DNA of 38,503 nucleotides from Alphaproteobacteria bacterium. Its GTDB lineage: Bacteria; Pseudomonadota; Alphaproteobacteria; Caulobacterales; Caulobacteraceae. The stretch's first letter is position 1; every line of letters begins with the position of its first letter. A program made the position numbers and the translations under genes. Of the stretch, positions 1 through 11,476 are shown in pieces. The notes below the pieces were generated by a model. The model was given only the letters and a program-made list of their open reading frames with translations. It was not told the origin of the DNA and made no database searches. The stretch covers positions 1 to 38,503 of the forward strand of contig JAHJYN010000059.1 in NCBI GenBank assembly GCA_018826885.1, given 5' to 3'.

Positions 1-1
1 C

Positions 2-2470
2 GAATTCGTCGTGCGCGCCAACGGCTATCTGACCACCCTCGACGACTTCCGCGCCGTGCCGATCCGCACGGCCGCGGGCGGCGTTCCGGTTCAGCTGGGC
101 GATGTCGCCACGATACAGATCGGCCCGGAAATGCGACGCGGCATCGCCGAGTTGAACGGCGAGGGCGAGGTCGCCGGCGGTGTGGTGATCCTGCGGTCGG
201 GCGGAAATGCGCGCGAAGCGATCACGGCGGTGCGTGAGCGACTGGAAACCCTCAAGGCCGGATTGCCGGCGGGCGTTGAGGTCGTAACCGTCTATGATCG
301 CTCGCAGCTGATCGATCGCGCCATCGAAAACCTCAGCACCAAATTGCTCGAGGAGTTCATCGTCGTCGCGCTCGTTTGTGGCCTGTTCCTGTGGCACGCG
401 CGTTCGGCCCTGGTGGCCATCATCACCCTGCCGCTGGGCGTGCTGGCGGCCTTCATCCTGATGCATCTGCAGGGCGTCAACGCCAACATCATGTCGCTGG
501 GCGGCATCGCCATCGCCGTCGGGGCCATGGTCGACGCGGCCGTGGTCATGATCGAGAACGCGCACAAACATATCGAGCGATGGGAGCACGATCATCCCGA
601 CGAACGGCTGGCCGGTGAGGCGCGTTGGCGGGTGATTACCGAGGCGGCGGCGGAGGTGGGACCGGCCCTGTTCCTCAGCCTGGTGATCATCACCCTGTCG
701 TTCATTCCGGTCTTTACGCTGCAGGCCCAGGAGGGGCGGCTGTTCGCGCCCCTGGCCTTCACCAAGAGCTACGCCATGGCGGCGGCGGCGATCCTGTCCA
801 TCACCCTGGTGCCGGTGCTGATGGGCTATCTGATCCGCGGGCGGATCCCGGCTGAGCAGAGCAATCCGATCAACCGCTGGCTGACGCACATCTACCGTCC
901 ACCACTCGACTGGGTCCTGCAACGCCCGCGCGCGACCCTGTTGATCGCCCTGGTCGTGTTCGCCAGCTCGGCCTGGCCGATCAGCCAGCTGGGCGGTGAG
1001 TTCATGCCACCAATGGACGAGGGCGACCTGCTCTATATGCCGTCGGCCCTGCCGGGTCTGTCTGCGGCCAAGGCGTCCGAGCTCCTGCAACAGACCGATC
1101 GGATGATCCGCACCGTGCCCGAGGTCGATACCGTGTTCGGCAAGGCCGGACGGGCCGATACGGCGACTGATCCGGCCCCGTTGGTGATGTTCGAAACGAT
1201 CATCCGCTTCAAGCCGCGTGACCAGTGGCGGCCCGGCATGACGCCGGACAAGCTGATCGAGGAACTGGATGCGGCGGTGCGCGTCCCCGGCCTCGCCAAT
1301 GTCTGGGTGCCGCCAATCCGCAACCGCATCGACATGTTGGCCACCGGCATCAAGAGCCCGATCGGGGTCAAGGTCTCCGGTGCCGACCTTGAGGCCCTCG
1401 ACCGCATCGCCGCCGAGGTCGCCGAGGTCGCGAAAACCGTCCCGGGCGTCAGCTCGGCCCTGGCCGAACGACTGACGGGCGGACGCTATGTAAACGTCGA
1501 CATCGATCGGCAGGCGGCCGGGCGTTACGGCCTCAATATAGCGGACGTCCAGAGTATCGTCGCGGGGGCCGTCGGCGGTGAGACCATCGGCCAGACGGTC
1601 GAGGGTCTGGCCCGCTATCCGATCAGTGTCCGCTATCCGCGCGAGATGCGTGACAGCCTGGCGGAGCTTCGGGCCCTGCCGGTCCTGACGCCATCCGGCC
1701 AGCAGATCACCCTCGGCACGGTCGCGACCCTTCAGGTCGCGGATGGTCCGCCAATGCTGAAATCCGAGAACGGGCGCCCCACGACCTGGGTCTATATCGA
1801 TGTCCGCGGCCGCGACCTGGCCTCGGTGGTCGGCGATTTGCAGACGGCGGTGGCGGACAAGGTGACGCTGACCCCCGGCGTGACCATCGCGTATTCCGGA
1901 CAGTTTGAATATCTGACCCGCGCGGCCGAGCGGTTGAAGATCGTGGTCCCCGCCACCCTGCTGATTATCTTCTTCCTTCTGTATCTGACCTTCGGCCGCT
2001 TCGACGAGGCGGCCCTGATCATGGCCACCCTGCCGTTCGCCCTGACCGGGGGGGTCTGGCTGCTGTATCTGCTGGGCTACCACCAGTCGGTCGCCACCGG
2101 GGTCGGCTTCATCGCCCTGGCCGGACTGTCGGCCGAGTTCGGGGTGGTGATGTTGATCTATCTGAAGACCGCGCTCAACGACCGGGGACCCGACCCGGAC
2201 CCGGCGGCGGTCGAGACCGCCGTGCGCGAAGGTGCCCTGCTGCGGGTGCGGCCCAAGGCCATGACCGTGGCCGTGATCCTGGCCGGCTTGTTCCCCATTC
2301 TGATCGGCCACGGGGCCGGTTCGGAGGTGATGAGCCGCATCGCCGCGCCGGTCATCGGCGGCATGCTGACGGCACCATTGCTGTCCATGCTCGTTATCCC
2401 CGCGGGCTATCTGCTGCTTAGACGCCGCAGGTCCCGCTCGAAGGCGTCACCCCAAGGAGAAACACCATGA
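2..2470 (+). CDS. cusA: Heavy-metal efflux RND transporter, CusA/CzcA family (5' truncated by window edge)
   Basis: Frame open from window start; RND text ([64 protein letters not shown]) typical of CusA/CzcA; stop overlaps next ATG (ATGA). Confidence 0.93.
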   Translation, partial: EFVVRANGYLTTLDDFRAVPIRTAAGGVPVQLGDVATIQIGPEMRRGIAELNGEGEVAGGVVILRSGGNAREAITAVRERLETLKAGLPAGVEVVTVYDRSQLIDRAIENLSTKLLEEFIVVALVCGLFLWHARSALVAIITLPLGVLAAFILMHLQGVNANIMSLGGIAIAVGAMVDAAVVMIENAHKHIERWEHDHPDERLAGEARWRVITEAAAEVGPALFLSLVIITLSFIPVFTLQAQEGRLFAPLAFTKSYAMAAAAILSITLVPVLMGYLIRGRIPAEQSNPINRWLTHIYRPPLDWVLQRPRATLLIALVVFASSAWPISQLGGEFMPPMDEGDLLYMPSALPGLSAAKASELLQQTDRMIRTVPEVDTVFGKAGRADTATDPAPLVMFETIIRFKPRDQWRPGMTPDKLIEELDAAVRVPGLANVWVPPIRNRIDMLATGIKSPIGVKVSGADLEALDRIAAEVAEVAKTVPGVSSALAERLTGGRYVNVDIDRQAAGRYGLNIADVQSIVAGAVGGETIGQTVEGLARYPISVRYPREMRDSLAELRALPVLTPSGQQITLGTVATLQVADGPPMLKSENGRPTTWVYIDVRGRDLASVVGDLQTAVADKVTLTPGVTIAYSGQFEYLTRAAERLKIVVPATLLIIFFLLYLTFGRFDEAALIMATLPFALTGGVWLLYLLGYHQSVATGVGFIALAGLSAEFGVVMLIYLKTALNDRGPDPDPAAVETAVREGALLRVRPKAMTVAVILAGLFPILIGHGAGSEVMSRIAAPVIGGMLTAPLLSMLVIPAGYLLLRRRRSRSKASPQGETP

Positions 2471-2844
2471 ACCGTGCCCTGATCCTGTCCGCCGCTGCTG
2501 CCCTGGGCCTGAGTGCCTGCGGTCAGCCCGAGGCCACGCCGCCTGCCGAGACGGCACCCGCTGCTGAAATGCCGATGGGGTCGAACATGTCCGGCATGCC
2601 GATGCAGGGCGGTCAGGCCGCCATGATGGGGGCCGGAACCGGGGTCATCACGGCGGTCGACGCAGAGGCTGGAACGGTCACCATCGACCATGGCGCAATC
2701 CCGGCCGTGGAATGGCCTGCCATGGCCATGACCTTCACCGCGCCCGCCGCGGTCCTCGCGGGTGCCAAGGTCGGAGACCGGGTCGCCTTCGACGTCTCCG
2801 TCCACGACGGGGTCAATGAGGTCACAGCCCTGCGCCCGCAATAG
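2467..2844 (+). CDS. cusF: CusF-like periplasmic copper/silver-binding lipoprotein
   Basis: Lipobox LSAC; CusF-type motif [17 protein letters not shown] (His, Trp, Met, Met positions as in CusF); translationally coupled to cusA. Confidence 0.85.
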   Translation: MNRALILSAAAALGLSACGQPEATPPAETAPAAEMPMGSNMSGMPMQGGQAAMMGAGTGVITAVDAEAGTVTIDHGAIPAVEWPAMAMTFTAPAAVLAGAKVGDRVAFDVSVHDGVNEVTALRPQ

Positions 2845-2990
2845 TCGGGCAGCCGGCAGACGCCAACCGCAGCAGGATCGCGGGCCTGTCAGGAACCAGA
2901 ACCGCCGGGCGCACAGGTTTGGCTGTCAGGGTTGGCGTCAGCGCGCGAACCCTTGTTCCCCGCGCCTTGGGCAGATCGCCTAAGCAGGCC

Positions 2991-4316
2991 TCAGTGATCG
3001 GGATTCGCCTGCGGGGCCAGCCAGCGTGACAGGTAGAGGCGTTCAAAGGCGAAGACCGCGGCGATGGCGAGACCCGCAATCAGGACAATGGCCGGATCAC
3101 TTTGCAGCTTCATTGCCGTGAAGGCCGACAGGACGACGGCGTCGAAAGCCAGTGCCGCCAGGATAACCGCCCCCGCGGCACCGACCTCCTTGCGGCGGAA
3201 ACGAAACACGCCCCAGTGCACGGTCATGTCCATGACGAGGTAGAAAAAGGCACCCAGTGAGGCGATGCGGCCGAGATCAAAAAAGATCGCCAGGGTCGAG
3301 GCGATGACCACTGTGTAGACCAGCGTGTGACGTTGGATGTTTCCGGGCATGCCGAAATGCCGATGCGGGATCATCTTCATCTCGGTCAGCATCGCCAGCA
3401 TGCGCGACACCGCGAAAACGCTGGCGAGAACGCCGGAGGCCGTCGCAACCGCGGCCAGAACGACCGTCAGATAAAAACCCGTCTGGCCGAGCGCCGGCCG
3501 GGCCGCCTCGGCCAGGGAATAGTCCCGAGCGGCAACGATCTGGTCGATCGTCAGGCTCGATCCCACGCCGAAGGCCACGAGCAGATAGACGAGGACACAG
3601 AGCGCGATCGAAATCATGATCGCCCGGCCCACATTTCTGTGCGGGTCAGTGACTTCGGCTCCGCTGTTGGTGATCGTGGTGAACCCCTTGAAGGCAAGGA
3701 TCGCCAGGGCCATCGATGCGATGAAACCCACAGGGGTCGCGTCCGGCATGGACTCCGATGCCGCGGCGAACTGGAAGCCGCTGGCCCAGAGGGCGGTGAT
3801 GCCGAACAACGCGATGCCGCCGACCTTGACCGCCGCCATGACCAACGAGAAGCGTCCGACTGATCGGTTGCCTGCGATGTTGACGAGGAAGGCGAACACG
3901 ATCACGCCGACGGCGAGGATCGGCACCAGTGGGCCGCCGGCGATATCGAAGGGCCGCAGGACGTAGGTCGCGAATGTCCGGGCCACGAGGCTCTCGGCGA
4001 TGATCATGCTGAGCGCCATCAGCAGGGCGGCCCCTGCGGCGACGGCACCCGGGCCGTAGCATTTCTGCAGGATCGTCGCGATCCCGCCTGCCGAGGGCCA
4101 GGCGTTCGACATCTTGACGTAGCTGTACGCGCTGAATGCGGTGACGATCGCGCCGGCAATGAAAGCGAGCGGAAAAAGCGGACCGGCCAGCTGAGCGACC
4201 TGGCCCGTCAGCGCAAAGATGCCGGCCCCGATCATCACACCGGTGCCCATGGCTACCGCCCCGCCGAGCGAGATCGAGCCCTTTTTGTAGGTGCTGCCAT
4301 CTTGATAATGCTGCAT
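2991..4316 (-). CDS. APC-family amino acid permease
   Basis: 441 aa, about 12 hydrophobic segments, N-terminal GTGVMIGAGIFALTGQVAQLAGP typical of APC transporters. Confidence 0.85.
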   Translation of the reverse strand: MQHYQDGSTYKKGSISLGGAVAMGTGVMIGAGIFALTGQVAQLAGPLFPLAFIAGAIVTAFSAYSYVKMSNAWPSAGGIATILQKCYGPGAVAAGAALLMALSMIIAESLVARTFATYVLRPFDIAGGPLVPILAVGVIVFAFLVNIAGNRSVGRFSLVMAAVKVGGIALFGITALWASGFQFAAASESMPDATPVGFIASMALAILAFKGFTTITNSGAEVTDPHRNVGRAIMISIALCVLVYLLVAFGVGSSLTIDQIVAARDYSLAEAARPALGQTGFYLTVVLAAVATASGVLASVFAVSRMLAMLTEMKMIPHRHFGMPGNIQRHTLVYTVVIASTLAIFFDLGRIASLGAFFYLVMDMTVHWGVFRFRRKEVGAAGAVILAALAFDAVVLSAFTAMKLQSDPAIVLIAGLAIAAVFAFERLYLSRWLAPQANPDH

Positions 4317-4692
4317 GTTAACTTGCCTTTGGTCGGTGCCGTTTTGCTACTACGCGGCGGGTCGGATCGCACCCCGTCGCGATCTGATACAAGTAAGCTA
4401 ACATTCGCTTGCAGCCTGATCGCTAGTTTTGGGTTTGCTGGACCGGGGAGAGCCGTGCGATCGCCCCTACTCAGGCGTTACCGGGTACCGCCGAATATCA
4501 TCGGGCGAGCGGATAGGCACTTGACGTCGGGCCACAAGTTCAGAATCCTGACAGAAGTAGACACCTTCGCTCGTTTCTCGCCAGTGATCGACCCGTTCTT
4601 CATCTGTCAGTCGGAGAACGTGGTCGAGCCGATGGAGCAAATTCGCACCAAGTTGTTGTATTCGAGGATTATTCTGGTCGATCTTGGGGCTT

Positions 4693-5355
4693 TTAACTGA
4701 GCCTCAATATTTTTTTCTTTACCAGAAACGCAACTGAGGTCGCAATAATCAATAAAAATATGAGTAATAGAACAATACCGAAGGCATGCCCGAAAAACTG
4801 TTGTTGCAAGTTGGCTTTGATTCTTGAATGTGACTGTTGTGAGTCCGTCAATCCCTGCGCAGTATTGGCCGCGATGGGACGCGTTCTCGTTGCGGTTGCG
4901 CCTCTTGCCTCTTCCGTGCTGTTTAGCCGGTAGGCTTCACTACTGTTGGCTGCAACTATGCTGTACCAGTTGTGCACCCGCACGTAGTCCTGTGGCACAC
5001 CATGACCCATGTCGTAGTGATAGCCGAGGCCATTCAGCCCTGCGGTGTCCCCTTGCTCTGCCGCCTTACGGAACCACCCGGCTGCGGCACCATAGTCTCG
5101 AGGCACGCCATGGCCGTTCGCGTACATTACCCCGAGGTTTGTCTGCGCTCTGGCATTTCCTTTTTCCGCCAACGGCATCCATATTCTCAGGGCAGAGGCA
5201 TAGTCGCCACGATCATGGGCTTCGTGTGCAGCATGCAGCTGCTCGGCGGAAATTTCCGTGAGTTGTAGTGTCCCAGCATTTGGGGTCTGCGCCCTTGTAC
5301 TCTCTGCAGAACCAAGGGTGAGGGCTATAGTCAAAACAAACAATTGGCGGATCAT
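4693..5355 (-). CDS. Sel1-repeat (TPR-like) protein with signal peptide and C-terminal TM segment
   Basis: Sel1 repeats (AQTNLGVMYANGHGVPRDYGAAAGWFRKAAEQGDTAGLNGLGYHYDMGHGVPQDY); ATG at 5355 gives signal peptide MIRQLFVLTIALTLGSAES; 7-bp gap from arcC. Confidence 0.8.
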   Translation of the reverse strand: MIRQLFVLTIALTLGSAESTRAQTPNAGTLQLTEISAEQLHAAHEAHDRGDYASALRIWMPLAEKGNARAQTNLGVMYANGHGVPRDYGAAAGWFRKAAEQGDTAGLNGLGYHYDMGHGVPQDYVRVHNWYSIVAANSSEAYRLNSTEEARGATATRTRPIAANTAQGLTDSQQSHSRIKANLQQQFFGHAFGIVLLLIFLLIIATSVAFLVKKKILRLS

Positions 5356-5362
5356 GAGTCCC

Positions 5363-6304
5363 TCACTTTTCCGGCTGCGCCCACTCGATCTCTTGGACAT
5401 CGCCCATTATCGTGGTGCCGGCTTGTCCCCCGATGATCGAAGCGAGGTCTGCAAGTGCACCGATCGCGGCCTTCCGGCCTGTTGCGGCTACAAACTGACA
5501 TGCCGCAGCGACCTTCGGCCCCATCGATCCCGCCGCAAACGAGTATCCGGCAATTAAGTCTGGGGACGCACGCCGGATGGCGTACTGGGTTGGTTTCCCC
5601 CAATCAATAAAGATAGCGGGAACGTCAGTAACCATGACAAGTAAATCGGCATCAAGCTCTCGAGCAAGGAGTTCGCTGGCATAGTCCTTGTCGATCACTG
5701 CCTCGACACCGCGCAGGAGCCCGTCGTCGTCAAACGCGGTCGGAATCCCTCCGCCTCCGGTACAGATAACCAGCACGCCATGTTCCATGAGCCACCTGAT
5801 CGGCTGTATTTCAAATATCCGTTTGGGAAGCGGGGAGGCGACTACGCGACGCCAGTGCTTGCCGTCTTGCTTTACGGTCCAGCCTTTCTCGCGCGTCAGG
5901 CGTTGTGCCTCTTCTTTTACATAAACGGGGCCGACAAATTTTGATGGATTGGCAAAGGCAGGGTCGGCAGGGTCCACTTCGATCATCGTAAGAATGGTCG
6001 CCAACGGCTTTTCCTTCGGCAATAGATTGCCGAGTTCCTGTTCAATCATATAGCCGATCATACCTTCGGTTTCGGCACCGAGTACGTCCAAGGGGAAAGC
6101 CTCTTCGGGCTTGTATGCCGCACCCTGGAGGGCAAGCAATCCGACCTGCGGACCGTTGCCATGCGAGATGATCAGTTCATGCTGATCGGCGAGCGGTGCT
6201 AGCGCGCGCGCCGCGATAGCGATGTTTGCTCGCTGGTTTTCCGAGGTTAGGGGTTCGCCTCGTTGCAGGAGCGCATTGCCTCCAAGCGCCACAACGATCC
6301 GCAT
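5363..6304 (-). CDS. arcC: Carbamate kinase
   Basis: 313 aa; [44 protein letters not shown] motifs; adjacent to arcB and arcA. Confidence 0.95.
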   Translation of the reverse strand: MRIVVALGGNALLQRGEPLTSENQRANIAIAARALAPLADQHELIISHGNGPQVGLLALQGAAYKPEEAFPLDVLGAETEGMIGYMIEQELGNLLPKEKPLATILTMIEVDPADPAFANPSKFVGPVYVKEEAQRLTREKGWTVKQDGKHWRRVVASPLPKRIFEIQPIRWLMEHGVLVICTGGGGIPTAFDDDGLLRGVEAVIDKDYASELLARELDADLLVMVTDVPAIFIDWGKPTQYAIRRASPDLIAGYSFAAGSMGPKVAAACQFVAATGRKAAIGALADLASIIGGQAGTTIMGDVQEIEWAQPEK

Positions 6305-6307
6305 CGC

Positions 6308-7330
6308 TCAACGCCCGATCGTGGCGACAAGAATCGCCTTGATCGTGTGCAGCCTGTTTTCTGCCTGGTCGAACTGGATGCCTGCCGGAGATTCGAAAAC
6401 CTCATCGGTAACCTCCATTTCCGAAATGCCGAATTTCGCAGAGATCTTTCGACCGACCTCCGTCTCGGCGTTGTGAAACGCGGGTAGACAGTGCATGAAT
6501 TTTACCAACGGGTTGCCAGACGCCGCGAGTAGGTCGGCATTGACCTGATAAGGTTTCAGCAGCCGGATACGCTCTTCCCAAACCTCGTCCGGCTCCCCCA
6601 TTGAAACCCAAACGTCCGTGCTTATGAAATCGCAGCCTTTAACAGCTTCGGCGGGATCTTCGGTAATGGTCAGGGTCGCGCCATATCGGGCGGCCAGGTC
6701 GCGAGCTGGGCCGATGAATTCGTCACTGGGCCAATTGGTCTTGGGAGCGCCAATCCTTACGTCCATGCCCATCAGACAGCCGGCGATCATGAGGGAGTGA
6801 CCCACGTTGCTGCGGCCGTCGCCGACGAAAGCGTAGGAAATTTTCTGCAAGGGCTTGTCTGCATGTTCGCGCATTGTCATCAAGTCAGCCAGCATCTGCG
6901 TCGGATGAAATTCATCAGTCAGACCATTGAACACCGGAACGCCAGCATACGAAGCCAACTCCTCGACAACGGTTTGACCAAAACCGCGATACTCGATCGC
7001 ATCGTACATGCGCCCGAGAACTCGCGCGGTGTCCTTCATGGACTCCTTGTGACCAATCTGTGTGCCCGACGGGCCGAGATAGCTATAACCCGCACCCTGA
7101 TCCATCGCTGCCACTTCAAAGGCACACATTGTGCGGGTGGAAGATTTTTCGAAGATCAGGCAAATATTCCTGCCCTTCAGATGCTGTTGCTCCGTCCCGG
7201 CGTATTTGGCGCGTTTGAGATCGCGGGAAAGTTCAAGCAGGTGTCGTATCGCCTTCTGGTCGAAATCGAGCAGCTTCAGAAAGCTGCGCCCGCTTAGATT
7301 ATAAGCCAACTGTCGTCTCCTTGCCGGCAT
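6308..7330 (-). CDS. arcB: Ornithine carbamoyltransferase, catabolic
   Basis: STRT motif ([37 protein letters not shown]), HCLPAFHN motif; arc context. Confidence 0.94.
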   Translation of the reverse strand: MPARRRQLAYNLSGRSFLKLLDFDQKAIRHLLELSRDLKRAKYAGTEQQHLKGRNICLIFEKSSTRTMCAFEVAAMDQGAGYSYLGPSGTQIGHKESMKDTARVLGRMYDAIEYRGFGQTVVEELASYAGVPVFNGLTDEFHPTQMLADLMTMREHADKPLQKISYAFVGDGRSNVGHSLMIAGCLMGMDVRIGAPKTNWPSDEFIGPARDLAARYGATLTITEDPAEAVKGCDFISTDVWVSMGEPDEVWEERIRLLKPYQVNADLLAASGNPLVKFMHCLPAFHNAETEVGRKISAKFGISEMEVTDEVFESPAGIQFDQAENRLHTIKAILVATIGR

Positions 7331-7348
7331 TTGCCGAAATTAGTGTAC

Positions 7349-8578
7349 TTAAAAGGCGACCGGATCGCGCCAGACTGGACAGGTCATGCAGTGTCCGCCA
7401 CCGCGGCCGCGGCCAAGTTCCGAGCCCCGAATTGTGATGACTTCGATGCCCGCCTTGCGGAGCTGCGTGTTGGTCGATGTGTTGCGGTCATAGGCGACCA
7501 CCACTCCGGGCTCTAGAGCGACAACATTGTTGCCGTCGTCCCACTGTTCACGCTCCTGTTGATAGACATCGCCGCCGGTCTCAACGACGTGAAGTTTTTT
7601 AAGGCCCAAGGCTTCAGCTGCGATGACGAAGAGGTGCTTGTCTTCTTTCCTCACATCGATCTGGTTCGGTGCGTCGCCCGGCCGAAGGCTGTAGCCCTGA
7701 ATCTGGTCGCAAACCTCAGTAAACGCCGTAACGATGTCTCGGTCACAGTGGGAAAAAACAGTATCAAGATGCATTGCGCTACGAGCCCGGGGCATCTGAC
7801 ACGCCACGACGTGCGTGGCGGCACCGTTCTTGAAAAGCTCTCTGGCGACCTGGCCTACTGCCTGGGGAGTCGTTCGTTCTCCCATGCCGATAAGTACGGT
7901 GCCGTTACCCCATGGCATCACGTCGCCACCTTCGAGCGTGGCGGATCCATGATCCGTATCGGGATCTCCCCACCACACCTTGTAGTCGCCGCCGGCGAAT
8001 TCGGAATGGAACCTATAGACTGCAGCAACGAGCAAGGTCTCGGGGCGCCGCGCCGGCCAGTACATTGGATTTAGGGTTAGGCCCTGTCCGATCCAGCAGC
8101 TGTTGTCTCGCGGGAATTGCGTATTGGGCAAGGGTGGCAAAACGAAGCCGTGTACACCAAGATAGCTGCCAAACATGCTTTCGGTGGCGAACGGTAGGTC
8201 ATGTACGGCGATCCCCCCGATGAGAAAGTTGGCAAGCTGATCGGGCGGGAGCTCGTCGAGCCAGCCGCGTAGTTCGTCCAACATGCCGATACCGACGTTG
8301 TCTTCGGTGACGCGTCTGTCCAGGATCCATGCTCTTCCTTCCTTCTTGGCCACGACAGCACCGAGCAGGTCCTGAAATTCGTAAACCTTGACGCCACGAT
8401 TGCTCATCTTCATGCGAAAATCCGCATGGTCGGTGCGAGCCTCCTGCACCCATAGAACGTCGTCATACAGAAGCCGTTCGGCATTCGAAGGCGTCAGGCG
8501 AGCATGTGCAAGTCCCGGCTGGCATGTGATTACTTTGCGTAGTTTGCCAATTTCAGAATGGACACCGAACTCGGTCAT
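7349..8578 (-). CDS. arcA: Arginine deiminase
   Basis: 409 aa; C-terminal [18 protein letters not shown] with catalytic Cys; N-terminal [28 protein letters not shown]. Confidence 0.96.
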   Translation of the reverse strand: MTEFGVHSEIGKLRKVITCQPGLAHARLTPSNAERLLYDDVLWVQEARTDHADFRMKMSNRGVKVYEFQDLLGAVVAKKEGRAWILDRRVTEDNVGIGMLDELRGWLDELPPDQLANFLIGGIAVHDLPFATESMFGSYLGVHGFVLPPLPNTQFPRDNSCWIGQGLTLNPMYWPARRPETLLVAAVYRFHSEFAGGDYKVWWGDPDTDHGSATLEGGDVMPWGNGTVLIGMGERTTPQAVGQVARELFKNGAATHVVACQMPRARSAMHLDTVFSHCDRDIVTAFTEVCDQIQGYSLRPGDAPNQIDVRKEDKHLFVIAAEALGLKKLHVVETGGDVYQQEREQWDDGNNVVALEPGVVVAYDRNTSTNTQLRKAGIEVITIRGSELGRGRGGGHCMTCPVWRDPVAF

Positions 8579-8645
8579 GAGAAATCTCCTTTTTAGAAAC
8601 GGGTAGTGGGTTCACCGAGATCGGCGAGCCCCCGGAGGGAGGCGA

Positions 8646-10085
8646 CTACCCCAAAAGCACTGCCACGCTCAGTACGGCCATGATCAACACAGCGAGGGCG
8701 AGCAGAAGCGGCCACATGAAACGAATCCAGCGTTGATAAGGCACCCCCCCGATGGCGAGCGCTCCCATCACGACCGCAAAGGTCGGATTAATCAGGTTCA
8801 CGAGACCGTTGGCGGATTGAAAGGCTGTGACAACCAACGACCGTTCGACACCCGCAAAATCCGCCAGTGGAGCCATGATCGGCATGCTGAGGACGGCAAG
8901 ACCTGACGAAGACGGCACAAAGAATGACATGGCGAGCTCAATGCCGAATGCGACGTTGACAAAGCCCAACGGCGACAGTCCACCTAGTGCACCCTCTCCC
9001 GCGAAGAGCACCGTATCTGTGATGCGGCCGGCATCCATGATGACGACAATGCCACGGGCTATGCCGATGATAAGGGCCACTCCGAGGAGATCGCGGGCAC
9101 CGTCGATGAAGGCGTCAACAAAGCCTTCCTCGCCCATCCAACTGACCAGCCCGACAAGCAGCGAGGCCCCCAAGAAAAGCGCCGACATCCGGTCCATCCA
9201 CCAGCCTTGTGAGGACACACCCCAAATCATCACGGCAAAAGTCAGCGCAAAGATGAGCAGTACTGCCCCTTGGACGCGCGTTAGCGGACCATCATCAGCA
9301 ACTTCTGAGGTCCGTGCGAACTTGGCGGCAATTTCCGCGTGCTTGTCGGCGACGATCGACTTGGCGGGGTCGCGTTTTACCATTGCAGCGTAGCGCATGA
9401 CATAGGCCGTGCATGCAAACCAGCCGGTGCCCAGCAAGATTAGCCGCAGTGTGAGGCCGTTGGTAAAGGGAATACCTGCAGCGTCGGAGGCGATCACGGT
9501 TGCGAAGGGATTGATGGTCGAGCCGAGTACGCCGATCCCGGCGCCAAGCAGGATGATCGCGACGGCGACGACTGCGTCATATCCTGCGGCGATCATGATT
9601 GGGATAAGTAGTGCGTAGAAGGCGAGCGATTCCTCAGCCATGCCATAAGTCGTCCCGCCGAAGGCGAATAGCGCCATCAGAATTGGGATCATCAAATTTT
9701 CATGGCCTTTGAGGCGTCGCATGGCGCGGGAGATTCCCTTGTCGATCGCGCCAGTCTTGGCGATTACGCCCAGAAAGCCGCCAATTACCAATACGAAAAG
9801 GGCAACGTCGATGGCTCGCGCTTCAGAGCTCGCGGGGTCATAAAATCCTGCAATCGGGGCGACAAGTACGTCCCCCAAGCCCTGCGGGTTAGAGTCCACG
9901 CGCTGATAGGTGCCGGGCACGGGCACTTCCTTGCCAATCGCAGCATTCTCGACCCGGTCATATTGGCCTGCAGGAACGATCCAGCTCGCGGCTGCGACCA
10001 GGGCGATCAGTGCAAACAGGATGCTATAGGCGGTCGGAAATTTGAATGACTTGCGGGCGGCGGGGCCGTCTTTGGGATTTGTCAT
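8646..10085 (-). CDS. YfcC-family (C4-dicarboxylate / arginine-ornithine antiporter-like) membrane transporter
   Basis: FKFPTAYSILFALIALVAAASWIVPAGQYDR and FALFVLVIGGFLGVIAKTGAID-type text of the YfcC family; most likely start MTNPKD at 10085 (ORF extends to 10232, overlapping the porin). Confidence 0.85.
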   Translation of the reverse strand: MTNPKDGPAARKSFKFPTAYSILFALIALVAAASWIVPAGQYDRVENAAIGKEVPVPGTYQRVDSNPQGLGDVLVAPIAGFYDPASSEARAIDVALFVLVIGGFLGVIAKTGAIDKGISRAMRRLKGHENLMIPILMALFAFGGTTYGMAEESLAFYALLIPIMIAAGYDAVVAVAIILLGAGIGVLGSTINPFATVIASDAAGIPFTNGLTLRLILLGTGWFACTAYVMRYAAMVKRDPAKSIVADKHAEIAAKFARTSEVADDGPLTRVQGAVLLIFALTFAVMIWGVSSQGWWMDRMSALFLGASLLVGLVSWMGEEGFVDAFIDGARDLLGVALIIGIARGIVVIMDAGRITDTVLFAGEGALGGLSPLGFVNVAFGIELAMSFFVPSSSGLAVLSMPIMAPLADFAGVERSLVVTAFQSANGLVNLINPTFAVVMGALAIGGVPYQRWIRFMWPLLLALAVLIMAVLSVAVLLG

Positions 10086-10099
10086 ATCTCGGCCCATTC

Positions 10100-11476
10100 C
10101 TAGAACGAAAAGCTGGCGTAAAGCATGAGGTGGGCCCAGGTATTGTTGCCTCCGGTGAATTCCCTCGCGGCTGAACCGGGGACCAATACGGCGACCGCGG
10201 CAGACAGGAAGAGCTGCTCGCTCGCCTCCCAATCCAGGATCACGTTGAACTCATTGCCGAAGTCGTCGTCTTCGACGCCCAATTGGCGGGGATCGTCGAG
10301 CGCGACATCAAGCCAGATCGTCGTGATCGACACGGCTTGCGAGAGTGACGCGGTCCCCTTGACGAGGTGTGTCTTCTGGTTCGAGTTGCCGAAGATCCAG
10401 TTGCCAGTCAGTTCGCCCTGGTACCATTGAGCATAATCTGTGAAACCATAGGCAAGCGGAACAAATGCCTCGTTCTGCGACGTGCTCGGATCGTCTCCGG
10501 TGACAACCGCATAGCGATAGCTCAGCGTAGGTTCCAAAGGCAGGTCGGCGAACTTATACGTGGCTTGTGCGTACCATCCGTCGCCTTCGTAGTGTTCTGC
10601 GCCAGTCTGGTGCGCATATTCGCCAGAAAATGTCAGCCGATCGGTAGCAGAGACCGCTCCCCTGACGTCGTAGGTTTTCAACTGCTCGGCGACGCCTCCT
10701 GAGACAGGGTCGTCGAAATGCGCGACCTCGATATAGGTCGCGCCAATCGATGCCCGCTCAGAGAAGTTATATTCGGCATTGATGCCGCGAACATGCGCCG
10801 TGATACCGCCGCGCCCCGGATTGTTGCCGAGCCAAAACCCTTCCAGCAACAGATTGCCCTTTTGGAGCCGCGCGAGCGCACTTCCCCGTGAGGCCGATCG
10901 CGCGCCAAGGTAAAAGCCGCCGCGGTTTCCGCCATCGCGGCCGCCATCCTTGATCAGGAAACCCGTGCCAATCTGATAGTCAAAATCGCCGCCCAATATC
11001 TCGACGAAATCATCGGCACCAAAGTCGGCTTTCCAACCAACGTAGAGCTTCTCAAGAGTTGCAGCGCCCGGATTGTCGATTCCTGCCGCAAAACCCTCTG
11101 CGCTTTCGCCAAAAGTCTGCGAGGCAACTGCGGAAATTCCGGCGGTCAACTCTCCGCCTAAAACATCCTTTATCGTCAGGTAAAGTTGCGGTTCGATCGC
11201 AAACTCGTTCCACGTGCCGCTTTCGACCCCGATGTTGGCCTGCGCCTCGCCGAACCAGGAACCGCGTTGAAAGAAGACGACGCTCGCCGCATCAAGACCG
11301 GCCTCGACTCGCACGCGGTCTGTTTCATAGATCACCTCCTGTGCAGCCGCTTTTGTCGCCAGCATGGACAGCGGTATCGCCAGAAGCGGCCACAGACGGA
11401 AGGCTGAACACTTGAGGTGTCTTGATCGTCCCGCACGGTAGTAAGGCGGTTCGGATGTGATTTTCGAAGGGGGCAT
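10100..11476 (-). CDS. Outer-membrane beta-barrel protein (alginate-export/porin-like)
   Basis: Signal peptide (...LLAIPLSMLATKAAAQ), alternating beta-strand composition, C-terminal aromatic LMLYASFSF; start MPPSKI at 11476. Confidence 0.75.
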   Translation of the reverse strand: MPPSKITSEPPYYRAGRSRHLKCSAFRLWPLLAIPLSMLATKAAAQEVIYETDRVRVEAGLDAASVVFFQRGSWFGEAQANIGVESGTWNEFAIEPQLYLTIKDVLGGELTAGISAVASQTFGESAEGFAAGIDNPGAATLEKLYVGWKADFGADDFVEILGGDFDYQIGTGFLIKDGGRDGGNRGGFYLGARSASRGSALARLQKGNLLLEGFWLGNNPGRGGITAHVRGINAEYNFSERASIGATYIEVAHFDDPVSGGVAEQLKTYDVRGAVSATDRLTFSGEYAHQTGAEHYEGDGWYAQATYKFADLPLEPTLSYRYAVVTGDDPSTSQNEAFVPLAYGFTDYAQWYQGELTGNWIFGNSNQKTHLVKGTASLSQAVSITTIWLDVALDDPRQLGVEDDDFGNEFNVILDWEASEQLFLSAAVAVLVPGSAAREFTGGNNTWAHLMLYASFSF

